A stretch of DNA of 37,972 nt from Ophiocordyceps camponoti-saundersi (nom. inval.) (Eukaryota; Ascomycota; Sordariomycetes; Hypocreales; Ophiocordycipitaceae): positions 25,130 through 63,101 of the forward strand of contig PDHQ01000203.1 in assembly GCA_003339415.1 (NCBI GenBank), read 5' to 3'. This document shows, one piece after another, positions 1 to 10,140 of this stretch (position 1 is the stretch's first letter; each line of letters starts with the position of its first letter). The notes under the pieces were generated by a model, which saw only the letters and a list, made by a program, of their open reading frames with translations, was not told the origin of the DNA and did no database searches. The translations under genes were made by a program, and so were the position numbers.

Positions 1-72
1 TTATTTATGCTTTTTTTTAATTTTTTTTATTTTATAAAAAAAAATGGAAGGGGGGGGGGGGGGGGGGGGGGG
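1..72. repeat. T-rich stretch followed by a 23-nt poly-G tract
   Basis: The first 40 bases are runs of T and A, and 50-72 is an uninterrupted run of 23 G. Long G runs recur in this window (2774 as C, 13064, 15886, 15919, 20901). GpG is not a RIP target, so such tracts survive where CA and TG are lost. Function is unknown. No telomeric array is present at this edge. Confidence 0.9.
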
Positions 73-367
73 CGGATAGTTTACTATACTAATAATTTAA
101 ATCTACTACGTAGATAATTTATTACGTAGATAATCTAAGTCTACGTAAATAATCCTAAGTACTTACTTACTTAAGTACTAGTTAGAAGGGTATTTATATT
201 ATATAAGTAAGTAGCTAGTTAAGGTTTATAGTTAATCTAAAAATAATAAAAGTAAGTAAATACTTAGGAATAAAAGTAAAATAGATTATAATCTTACTAA
301 TAGTGCTAGGTAATTATAACTATAAATAGTAAATATAAGCTAACGATTATATTAAGTAGTTAGTTAA

Positions 368-476
368 GATAGAGAGGTTAAAGAGGTAATAGAGATAGGA
401 GAATTAAGGAGACGATAGAGATAGAGAGGTTAAAGAGGTAATAGAGATAGAAAGGTTAAGGAGGTAATAGAGATAA
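368..476. repeat. 26-bp tandem minisatellite, four copies
   Basis: Copies start at 368, 394, 420 and 446. Units 1 and 3 share gatagagaggttaaagagg and the bases that follow it. Unit 2 is the most diverged and unit 4 differs by a few G/A changes. The array is purine-rich on the plus strand, which leaves few CA/TG targets. Differences between units are mostly transitions, as expected after RIP. Confidence 0.8.
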
Positions 477-529
477 GTATTTAAGGGTAGGTTATCTAAG
501 ATAGAAAGTTAATAGCGTCTCTTACCTTA

Positions 530-541
530 CCCTAACCCTAT
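530..541 (-). repeat. Telomere-like 12-mer (interstitial)
   Basis: CCCTAACCCTAT is just under two units of the fungal telomere repeat TTAGGG read on the minus strand. It is too short to be a telomere and may be chance in sequence rich in CTA words. Confidence 0.3.
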
Positions 542-1273
542 ACTATTAGTTAAGAGAGGTAAAGGTAAGTACTAACTAAGATAAGAGAAGGATATTATTA
601 TATTCTATATATAAGCTAAGTATTAATATAAAAACTTATTATATTAAATAAGTGCCTTAAGTATATTTTTATAAGAGAGGTAAGTAAATATATAGTATTA
701 TCTAGTAAGGTAGAGAGTAGAGGATATATAAGGGTAATTTATTCGGAAGATAAAAGGTAAGTTAATACTTATTAGGTAAGCTATATTTTAAAAAAATTAA
801 TACTTATAAGGCCTGCCTAGCTTACTTATCTACCTAAGTATTACTTAAGTAAGTAAGTTAAGTAAGAGGTAAAAGTTAAGATAGTAAGGATATATTACTT
901 AAAAGTTAATAAAAATATAAACTTACTTACTTAATACTTATAACTATTTAACTTACTATTTAACTTAAATAGTATTATTCTTACTAAAGTAGATAATATA
1001 AACCTTAGTAAGCTTAATTATATTAAGTTTAATAATAACTAGCTTATTATAATAATATACTACCCGGTATAAGCTAAGATTATAGTCTCTTTCGTTAAGT
1101 ATATTAATAGGGGTAAAAAAGATAAAAATATAATAGTTGTTAATTTTATAAATAAAAATTTAGTTAACCTATCTAAGAAAGCTATTTAAGTATTTTATAT
1201 AATTACTTTTAAAGAAGATATAACGTCGTAAGTCCTTATAAAAAGTATATTAGCGTTATTACCTATTATAAGT

Positions 1274-1523
1274 ATAGAGAGGTTAATACCTATCTATAAA
1301 AGTAAACTTATTAAACTACTAGACTCGCTTATTACTAAAGCGATAAATTTTAGAAAAGTTATAGTGCTTAATATATACTATATATAAGGTCTCGTAAAAT
1401 CGCTAAAATATTTTATTATACTTTATAGGTAATATGTTACCTTAATTTACTTAATAAGCTATAAAGCGAATAATATAAATAGGGATCTATCTAATTACCG
1501 TTACTTAATAGTAGCCGCTATTA
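1274..1523 (+). pseudogene. Short degenerate coding relic, family unknown
   Basis: One phase reads about 83 codons with only TAA/TAG interruptions, which are RIP products of CAA/CAG. It includes the readable stretch IERLIPIYKSKLIKLLDSL. The composition (Leu/Lys/Ile-rich, probably alpha-helical) looks like protein, but I recognise no domain. It ends near a T/AT run just before the 9-bp minisatellite. It may be a fragment of a mobile-element protein; I do not assign a function. Confidence 0.35.
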
Positions 1524-1557
1524 GAGAGAGGATTTTTTTTTTATATATATATTAATA

Positions 1558-1790
1558 ATAATAAGGAAGTAATAAGGGTAATAAGGGTAATAAGGGTAAT
1601 AAAAATAATAAGGGTAATAAGGGTAATAAGGGTAATAAGGGTAATAAGAGTAATAAGGGTAATAAAAGTAATAAGGGTAATAAGGATAATAAGGATAATA
1701 AGGGTAATAATAATAATAAGGAAGTAATAAGAGTAATAAAAGTAATAAGGATAATAAGGAAGAAGAATAGGAAGATAGAAAAGTTAGATA
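1558..1790 (+). repeat. 9-bp minisatellite (AATAAGGGT)n
   Basis: About 25 imperfect units of AATAAGGGT run head to tail, with variants AATAAAAGT, AATAAGGAT and AATAAGAGT. The unit is a multiple of three, so the array could once have encoded a tripeptide repeat. If every TA was CA, the ancestral unit would be AACAAGGGC (Asn-Lys-Gly in one phase, Gln-Gly-Gln in another). That fits RIP acting on a coding repeat. It lies just downstream of the short coding relic. Confidence 0.9.
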
Positions 1791-1828
1791 AAAAATCTAA
1801 TTTTATTTTCCTTATAGTTACTACTAGG

Positions 1829-2010
1829 AGGTGTGCTTTAGGTGCTTGTTACAAGTTTGCACCTAGCACCTAATAGCTGCTAGCTGCCCTTAAAGTATAG
1901 AAGAGCTAGTAAAGCTTATAAAGTAGCAGCTTAAAACCTTAAGCTATTAACCTTACTAAGCGCTATTTATAACTACTATCTAAAAGGTAGGGCTTTAGCT
2001 TAACTTGTAA
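1829..2010. other. Island that kept its CA and TG dinucleotides
   Basis: More than ten CA/TG dinucleotides occur here, mostly between 1829 and 1930, against about 2 per 660 bases elsewhere. The island opens with an imperfect palindrome at 1829-1871: AGGTGC on the left and GCACCT on the right, around CTTG-TTA-CAAG at 1840-1864. It also holds a second short inverted pair, AGCTGCT near 1875 and AGCAGCT near 1925. I see no open frame. A late-arriving small element or a sequence under the RIP length threshold is most likely. Confidence 0.6.
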
Positions 2011-2146
2011 AATAATAAAAAAAAATATATAAAATCTTTACGCTATAAGTTTTTTCTATATTTTTTTTTATTTCTTAAATTTATATAATTATATATTAAG
2101 GAAAAAAATATAAACCTAAACTTATTACCTCTTTATATTATATTAT

Positions 2147-2190
2147 TTTACTTACTTAGTTACTTACTTACTTATTTACTTACTTATCTT
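2147..2190. repeat. TTAC tetranucleotide microsatellite
   Basis: Repeated TTAC units, with TTAG and TTAT variants, run for about 44 bases. The reverse complement GTAA/AAGT is a common word across the first kilobase as well. Confidence 0.7.
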
Positions 2191-2773
2191 CCTTATAATA
2201 ATACTATCTCTTATATATTTTATTACCCTTTACGATTTATAATATCTAGCTATAGTAGCTTTATAGCGGGCTATAGCTAAGGTAGCGTATAAGGTTAAGG
2301 CGGCAGTTTTAGCTATAATAGCCGTAATATTTTATAAACGCTAAACTAATAATTAAGCAGTTTTTAATAAGTGCTTATTAATTTATAGCTTTAAAGCTAA
2401 GGTAGCTATAATATATTCTTACTATAGCTTAAGTTCTAAGGAGGTAATAGCGGTATATTCTTAACATATTACTTTATTATATTTAAACTTAGTAGTTATA
2501 ATACTTTTAAGTAGGAAGAATAGCTTACTATAACTCTTATTATCTATAGTCTCCTAAAAGCCTAGGGCAAGAAGTCTCTAAATATGCTAAATATACTTAG
2601 TTACCGTTATTAATTTATTTTTCTTTATAATATATTCTTTATAGATAGTATCTTAAAAGCTTTCCTAAGAGTAAACTTTATATTAGCGGATATTTAAAGT
2701 CTTCGTAATAAGGCTTAAAAGTACTATAATAACTATTAGAATAAGTTCCTTTAGTAAGGCCTTTACCGCTAGT

Positions 2774-2789
2774 CCCCCCCCCCCCCCCC
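2774..2789 (-). repeat. 16-nt poly-C tract
   Basis: A clean run of 16 C; it is the only long one in C orientation on the plus strand. See the poly-G finding. Confidence 0.95.
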
Positions 2790-3619
2790 TATAAAAAAGA
2801 CTAAACTTAACGAGATATTTAAAAGTAAATAGGTAGTAACTAAAATAGCGGTAAATTATAAAAAATATATTAAGCGCCGAGCGTAATATAAGCTTTAAAT
2901 ATCGCTCTTAGAAAGGACTTTATTATAAGTTATTTATACTTACGCTTTTAAGAATAACTATAAGCTAGTTATAAGATAGTATTTATAAAAAAGTAAAAAT
3001 ATACTATATTACGATAGTTAGCTAGTTAATAGTAAGAGGCTATAATTTATATTAGCTAGTATTTCGTAGCTTAGGTAATATAAGATAAGAAAAATACGTT
3101 TCTTATTTACTAAAAAGGCGGTTAGCTTAATTATATAAATAAGAGATATTTATAATAAAGATAGTTCGTAAATTAGTGCTAAGTAGTACTATATTTATTA
3201 GATAAATACTTAGGCTATAATTCCCTATAAAGAGGCTCCGGCTCCGTTATTCTTAAACGCTTACTTAGCGTTATTATAATTCGCAAATTAGTTTTTAGAT
3301 TAATAATATAAACAGTTATAGTAAACTTATAAGCATAAGATTAGTTTTAGTAAATAGTAGTTTTAATAAAGTTAATAATACCGGCTAGAGACTATTTAAA
3401 ACTATTAGTCGCCTTAGCTTAGTTAGAATAAGTATATTTTAAGGGTATAACTTAGTCTAAGCTTTATAGTAAAAATACTAATACCTTACGCTAAATTTAA
3501 ACTAACTATCTAGCTTAAAAAAGATTAAGATCTTAAGATACTTAACTATTACTAAAGGAGGGCTATTATTATAATTAACGCGGTTATAATAAATAATACT
3601 ATTAGGAGCAAAGGAGTAG

Positions 3620-3784
3620 TATATTCGCCGCCGCGGGTCTATTAGATATATTAGCTTTTATTATTCTTACTACTAACGCGGTAACGATTATTAAGAACCG
3701 TGGCCGTAAATATCGATAATAACCGCGTTAATAATAAGAATAAGAAAGGCTAGTATAACTAATAAACGCGCGGCGGCGAATATA
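3620..3784. mobile_element. 165-bp foldback (MITE-like) element
   Basis: Two 63-bp arms, 3620-3682 and 3722-3784, are inverted copies matching at about 55 of 63 positions, around a 39-bp loop. Each arm starts TATATTCGCCGCCGCG from the outside and ends at the sequence AACGCGGT next to the loop. The arms are GC-rich in places and keep CpG. Similarity may continue about 10 bp further out (3610-3794) if G/A differences are allowed. There is no coding capacity, so it would depend on a transposase elsewhere. I found no clear target-site duplication. A snapback inverted duplication not made by a transposase is the alternative. Confidence 0.65.
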
Positions 3785-4339
3785 TTATTATTTTAACTTT
3801 AATAGAGTCGTTAGTTATAAATATATTAATAACGAGAGTAAGAGAAGTAATTTTTTTTTTATTTTTATTTATACCTAAAAGCTACCTTAAGCATTATATA
3901 CGAAAAGATATATACTTATTCGAAGTAATTCTAATAAATAGGAATAATAATACTAAGATTAAATAAAAGAATAATATAAATAATAAAGTTAGCGTTAAAA
4001 TACTCGCGATATCTAATTAATAGGTTCCTTAATATATTTAAGTATTAGGAGAAATTATTATATTAAAGCGCGGAGACTTATACTTATATAACTTCGTATA
4101 AAGTAACGCTAATACCGGAACTATTAATAGCCCTTATAATAATCCTTATAAGCTTAGCTTTTATATTACGCCGCGTATAACTAGTTTAAAATAGGCTAAT
4201 TATATATAAGAAGGTTATAGCTTTTAGTAAGAAATAATAGAAGGACTAAAACTATTTAAAGTAACTATATAATATTTATATATTAAAGCTAAGCTATTTA
4301 TATTATACTGCTAAAAGATTAGTATAAGCGGAAGATTAG

Positions 4340-4690
4340 TACTACGCTATCTTTCTAGATATTTTTAAAAGGCCTGCGTAATTATACTACCTTTATTATA
4401 TAAAACCTAATAAGACTTAGGATAAGATCTAGTTAATAGCCGATTTGTATCTTAATATAGGAAAGAATTGTGCGGAATACCGGATAAGATAAACTAGCAC
4501 GAGGTTTATTATAAAATAAGGAAAATTCCCTAAGAAATTAATACCCGAAGTCCTCGAAAAACTTATTAGGAAGATATAACTTATATAAGATACCCTTAGC
4601 GAAGTAGCGGCTAAAGTTTACGCTATAATAATAAAAGTATGCTATAGCGTAGTAAATAATACTTATTACTTATTAATTAGATATCCTCTT
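4340..4690 (+). pseudogene. Degenerate coding relic, possibly part of the copia element
   Basis: A single phase runs about 117 codons, interrupted almost only by TAA/TAG. Readable stretches include YYAIFLDIFKRPA and KKLIPEVLEKLIRKI, then LSEVAAKVYAI. It is in the same numerical phase as the copia RNase H relic 600 bases downstream, but a T-rich tract at about 4699-4735 separates them. The charged helical look would suit a Gag region, but I see no zinc knuckle. A few CA/TG survive at 4440-4500. The family is unassigned. Confidence 0.35.
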
Positions 4691-5259
4691 ATAAAGTTTA
4701 TTTTTTTTTTATTTTTTTTATTTTTTTTTTCTATTCCTCGTATAGGTATATATATTATAATATTATTATAAATAGAGGGAATTAGTTAGGCAGATTCCCT
4801 AGTTACTATATAAATTACTCTTATAGAATTTTAGTATAGGGAAACTTAAGTAAGTTCGCTTTAATAAACATTACACGTTTCCTTATATAAAAAAGCGCTA
4901 CTTTATCTATAAGAAGAAGATTACTAGTTAATAAATTATAAGGAAAACGAATTCGATATATACTTCCTTAAATATAAAGGATACGATAACGGTATTAATA
5001 AATTATTATATAAAGAGGAGGGCGCTACTAAAGAAGCTGCGAAATTTATCCTTTTAAGTGCTTTTTTATATTAATTTATAAAGTAGATATTTTCATATAG
5101 TAAGCTATATAATAAGGTAGTTAAGTCTTCGTCGCTAATACTTATTATAAGGAGTATTATAGATAGCTTTATAATATTATTACTTATAAATTTCTTAATT
5201 ATTAGCAAAGATTAGAAGCGCTTATAAAATTTAACTATAGATAAGTTTACTTTAAAAGT
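4691..5259. other. T-tract and unassigned RIPed sequence
   Basis: It begins with three long T runs (about 4699-4735) and continues into AT-rich sequence. If the copia element is complete this should hold its reverse transcriptase. I could not find the YVDD box, but RIP is expected to change GATGAC to GATAAC and blur it. Confidence 0.4.
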
Positions 5260-5960
5260 AATAATATTACTTTAAAAGAGAAAGGATAGGTATAAATATT
5301 ATAAATTATTAGCTTAGCTAAGTAGAACGCGCTATAAGTATACTTTCCGTAACGCGAGCGAGACGCGTAAATCTTATCTATTTGCTAGCCTAAAGTAAGA
5401 ATAACCTCTTAGCCGCTACCCGAGTCTAGACCCCGAAAAAGGAGGACTCGACGCCTTAAATAACCGCGTATAATAGTATATAAAGAAATCCGATCAAGTA
5501 CTAAGCTTTATCCCTCTTAACCCCCTTTATATAAAGCTTTAGATATTTAGCGAGGGCTAGTTTATAGATAATAAGGACTTATACTAATAAATAAGATTCG
5601 TTATCGTTCTAAGTAAAAAGATAGCTTATATAGAGACTAAAGTCTTTATTTACGGTAATATTAAGCTTTAGTTCTTAGGGAAGTATAAGATAGTAATAGG
5701 AAGCGTGCTTATAAGCAAACTATATAATATTATATAAGTAGTTAATAATAATATTGCTCTTAACGCTATAATTAAGAAGATTATAAAAAGCTTATAGTTA
5801 TTAGAGTTTATCTAAAGCCTTATACGGAGTAATAATCGCTTTAGCTACCTTATTAACTTAAGTAATATAAAATAGAAGAGGCTTATAATTAATATAATAA
5901 GCTTACGTAAATTATACGAAAGGAAGAAAATTACCGTAATATTCTAGATTAATAGGAAAA
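5260..5960 (+). pseudogene. Ty1/copia polyprotein relic: end of RT and RNase H
   Basis: This is the C-terminal Pol region of a fungal Ty1/copia retrotransposon, which removes RNA from the RNA/DNA hybrid during reverse transcription. With TAA/TAG read as Gln, 5350-5400 gives QRERDAQILSICQPKV, matching the family's QRARGAYIASVCQPEA block. After a one-base phase change near 5400 come LDALNNRVQ, FIDNKDLYQQIRFVIVLSKK (family FVDxSFANNKDLSSQIGFVI), IGSVLISKLYN (family TRSVLASELY), and KQKRL followed by SLRKLYERKKIT (family EKRLMIDIMCLRxSYERREI). The frame is riddled with RIP stops and dead. LTRs were not found. The lineage assignment comes from memory of these blocks, but their order and spacing agree. 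Confidence 0.82.
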
Positions 5961-6212
5961 AAATAATCTAGCTAAAGTTATAATAAAGAAAGGTTATAAT
6001 AACGCTTTTAAATAACTAGTTAAGATAAATAAGATAACAGTTAGGATAGAAGTAGTTATTAAAATAATCCCGCCGCGGGCGCTTATAAAAGTAATTTCTA
6101 TAAATTAAATATTAGCGCCGCCTCCCGCCCTTACTAGTTATCTAATAACGTAGTTAGTAATATAGGCGCTAGTATATAATAATAGTAGCGTACCTAAGAA
6201 GGGGCGAGAGGC

Positions 6213-6243
<31 letters not shown>

Positions 6244-6500
6244 CTTTCTTATATTTACTATTATTATCCTCCTTTTTATTATTATCTTCTTTATCTTTAT
6301 TATCTTTAATATTATTTATATCTTTATTATTATCCTTATTTTTATTTCTATTATTATTATTATTATCCTAAGTACGATAATAATTATACGCGCTCCTATA
6401 AGAGTCCTAAATATATAACGCGTACGCGCCCTTTTAGTAGCCGCGTACGCGCTAGTAGCTAAAGAAGGGAATACTCCCTTACTAGAGGCACCGATAACTA
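5961..6500. repeat. Copia 3' flank: inverted repeat, TTA microsatellite and two palindromes
   Basis: A roughly 16-bp inverted pair (GCCTCCCGCCC near 6118 and GGGGCGAGAGGC at 6201-6212) encloses about 65 bases. It is followed by (TTA)n at 6213-6243 and a degenerate pyrimidine-rich TTA/CTT/TTTC array to about 6371. The self-complementary CGCGTACGCG occurs at 6419-6428 and again at 6442-6451. The stretch may contain the remains of the copia 3' LTR, but I found no second LTR copy. Confidence 0.5.
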
Positions 6501-9500
6501 TAAAGCCCTTAAGTAAAGAACTAACTAGCAGCTTAGATAATAATTACTTAGTAGTAAGATAGATAACGGACTACCTTAGCGATAAGCTTAATAAGGGTCT
6601 CGCCTAGGCGTAAGCGAAGAGTAATATTATATAATATTTTAAAAAAGTAAAGATATTTCTTATCTTACTATATAATTAGTAAATATTTACTAAAATATAC
6701 TATATAAAGGAGATATATATAAAGATAATAGCTTAAAGAAATTTAGCCTTAATTTTATTATCTAAGCTAAAAGTAATAGTAATAAGCTTATTAGAAAAAG
6801 GTAAGCGACTAAGTATAGTAGCGATAGATATTTTTTTTTCCCCCCCTTATTATCGTTATTATTTTACTTTTACTTATCTTTATTCTTTATACGACGAAAC
6901 TACTACTGCTAATAATACTAATACTAATAATAATAATAATAGTAATATTTTAAGGTTATTATTACTTTTATAAAGGATAAAAAGGGAAGAAATTTTCTTT
7001 TATATAAAAAAGAGAGGAGGGTAACCTTCTTATTATATAAGCTTATAAGCTATAAACGATAACTTATAAGTTACTACCGCTTAGTAAGATAACTTTATCC
7101 TAGGTACCGGTAAGTATAATATTTATAAATATTTTTCGAGTTTATAAGAGGGAATATTAAGATAATAAGATAGGTATAAAAGCCTTAGTAATTAGGTTTA
7201 AGGTAATATACGCTAGCTTATTTAATAATTATTAAACTACTAAAAGAGATCTAATAGTAGCGTAAGTAAAAGTAAGGAAGTTTAAAGTAATATTATATAT
7301 TATATAAACTTTATAATTTAAAAAGAAAGGAAGCCTTTTATTACTTAATTTATTCCTTAAAAATTCGACTTTTCTATTATTTTTAAGCTATTTAATTATT
7401 TTCTAAGCTTATTAATAAGAGTATAAGGAAGATATATATTTTCGCTATTATTATTAATTACACGGTATTTAGGTAAGGTAAATATTCTAAAGATTTAAGT
7501 AGTAAGTATAAGGAGCGATAAGATATTCTAAGCTTCTAAGCTAAGAGAGATATTAGACTTATAATCGTAATAGATAGAATATAAAATATATATAGATAAG
7601 TTTAGATATATATAGCGAAAGGTAGCGGGAGGTATATAGCTATATTATATACCGTTATTAGGGAAAATAAATAAGTATAAGAAATAATAGTTAACTTCTT
7701 TTAAGTATAATAGCTATAGAATTCGGGATAGTAAGATATATACTAAGGTATATTAGCGCTAAGATAGCTAAATAGCTAAGAGGAAGTTTTTAAATTTTTT
7801 AAGCGTATATTAAATAGTCTAGCTATTTTTTAGGGTTTACTTCTTAAGGGATAGATATAGTAAAGAAGGTAATATTAAGATAGCGGGTATAATATAAGGT
7901 AAAAACCCGAGTCTTAGAAATAACTTAAGGAGAAAAATCCGATTATAAAAAATAATCGATTTATTATATATATATTATTATATAGCTTAAGATAATAAGT
8001 AAAAGACTAAGTAAGATTTCGGTATCCCGAAAGCTTTATTAAATAGTTTATTTAGTTTCTAGCCTTCTCTTATATATTTTAGTAAAAGGGAACTATTTTA
8101 AGTATCGGTTTACGTAGAGGATTAATAAAGCTAGTAAGTAATTTATTATATAAAGGTATAAAATTTAAGTAAAGCTATAATTTCGTTTAGTAAAGTTTTA
8201 GCTATAAGTTATATCTTAAACTCGAATTACGATTAGCAACTTATAAATAAATATAAAAATAAGCTTAAAAGCTAAATACTTTATTTACTTATTTTATCTA
8301 TAAAGGAAAACTAAGTTATATTATTTATTTAGATAGTAGCCGCTATTTTTATATAGCCGCTATTATAATTTTAGTTTATAGAGGCTTTCGGAACTCTAAA
8401 AGTTATTTTCGACTATTTAATAATATATATATAACCCTTTAAAAGATATTTTTATCTCTTCCTAGCGCTATTATTCTCTAGTAAATTAGTAGCAGCTACT
8501 AGTTTATATAGCCTTTTTCGTAAACGGTAAAAGCTTATATAGAAAATACTATAAGAGATATTAATATCTTATATTTCGAGTTTTATATTATATAATTAAT
8601 AATCTATATAAAAGTTATAAACTAAACTATATATAGTAAGGTTAATAGAAGTAAAAAGTATTAAAATTTATATTATAAGATATATATATATAAACGCGAG
8701 TAATATATTATAAGTTAAGGCTAACTTTATATTTTATAATATATTATAACTTAGCTTATAATAGTATAATATAAAGTTATTAAGTTAGATATAATATTCT
8801 TTTATTAATTATCTTCGGATTCTTAAAAGCTTATATAATATTAAATTTCTATATAATATTTTATATTTATAATTAACTATAATTAAGCTATAAAATTATA
8901 AGTTTTTTATACTTTATATATAAAATATATAATTCTTACTTTTTCTATAATATATTAAAACTATATATTACCTCCTAGCGCTAATATTCTCTTTTAACTA
9001 TCTCGTTCTCCCTTATATTTACTTTAGCGCCTAAACTATCGAAAATAGTTTATAAATATTACTTAAGGCTATAGCGCTATACGGTAAGTAAAGCTTTATA
9101 CTTAATATATAGATAATCTCTAGGGGGAAGAGTATATTTAGTATAGCGTAAGTACTTACGTAAAGAGGTAAACTTAAGTAAGTAAAGCTTAATAAGTATA
9201 TAGAAATTAATATATTTATATTCTAAAAACTAGAATATTAATAAGGTAGAAAAAAATATAATAATATAAAATACTAATAAGGTAAAGTAATTAATATTAC
9301 TAATCTTTTTTATTATTTTACTAACCGATATTATATTATTTATATATTTTTTTAAGGGGAACTAATTAGGAAATAAAAACTAAAATATATATAATATAAA
9401 ATAAACCGATAAATATCGCAAATTTATTTTCTTTTCTAAAACTATAAAATAGCCTTAGTTAATATTAAAATATAATATACCTAAAGCGGTAATAATAGTA

Positions 9501-10140
9501 AAAATAAGTATAATAATAATATTTAGTTTCTAGTAAAAGCTAGTATTTTAAATTATAAATAACGTATATTAGTAATATTCGTAGATATCGGTTAACTATA
9601 TTAAGTAAGGGAGGAGAAGGTTTATAAAGCCTTATTTAAGAAAAAAAGGGATAGCGGAGAAAGGGGGGGTAAGGCTAAATTAAAAAAAATAGATAGGTAA
9701 GCCTTATATATTCGTAAGAAAGGAGATAGCTTACTAGGCCTTAAGAGCTAATTATTTTAGGGAACTAAATAGCGTAAGGGTAATATAAGTAAAAGTAATA
9801 TAATTTAGTTAAAAATAGCGGATATAGCTAATAAAAAAGTAACTATTAAAAAAGCTTAATATTTAATTTATTAACTTTTCTATTATAATAGTAGTAAGTA
9901 AGCAAACCTAATTCTTATAACTAATATTTACCTTATTTATATAAGAAATAAATATATATAATATAAAATATTAAATAGTATACTTAGATAAAAGCGTTAA
10001 GTTAATAATATTAGTAAGATTATAATATACTTATATAATATCTTTAGTATAGCTAGTAAACTATTTATATAGGAGTAAGGAAGGAGTAATATAAGCGTAT
10101 TAGTAAAGTTTCTTAAGCGACCTTTTTATTATATTAAAAG
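6501..10140. other. RIPed spacer, no assigned gene
   Basis: Over 3.6 kb of TA-saturated sequence. The part at 7440-8300 on the plus strand reads for long stretches with only TAA/TAG stops (for example IEFGIVRYILRYISAKIAK), so it may be another mobile-element coding relic, but no family motif is visible. A nested hairpin lies at about 8730-8780 (TAACTTTATAT and ATATAAAGTTA arms around TATAATATATTATA). Nothing here looks like a functional gene. Confidence 0.5.

Larger units (their letters stand above)
73..1270. other. RIPed spacer with no recognisable gene
   Basis: This is AT-rich sequence dominated by TA, AAGT and TTAC words, with almost no CA or TG. The only substructures I can support are a short direct repeat near 106-150 (acgtagataat twice, then a diverged copy), the minisatellite at 368-476 and a telomere-like 12-mer at 530-541. 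I followed no coding phase here with confidence. Confidence 0.6.
2011..3609. other. RIPed spacer, no assigned gene
   Basis: AT-rich sequence with scattered CG words and almost no CA/TG. It contains a TTAC-type microsatellite at about 2147-2190 and a run of 16 C at 2774-2789. The stretch 2800-3600 could belong to the 5' part of the copia element whose RNase H lies at 5260-5960, but I could not find integrase motifs in any phase. Confidence 0.5.

Noticed and set aside
100..150. YVDD-like reverse transcriptase box (tacgtagataat)
   Set aside because: It is part of a short direct repeat with no supporting RT motifs on either side.
530..541. Telomere at or near the left end
   Set aside because: Only CCCTAACCCTAT, under two repeat units and interstitial; no array at position 1.
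6419..6451. Paired CGCGTACGCG sites as operators or recombination sites
   Set aside because: Two self-complementary decamers 23 bp apart are real, but CpG-rich words survive RIP generally and nothing nearby supports a binding role.
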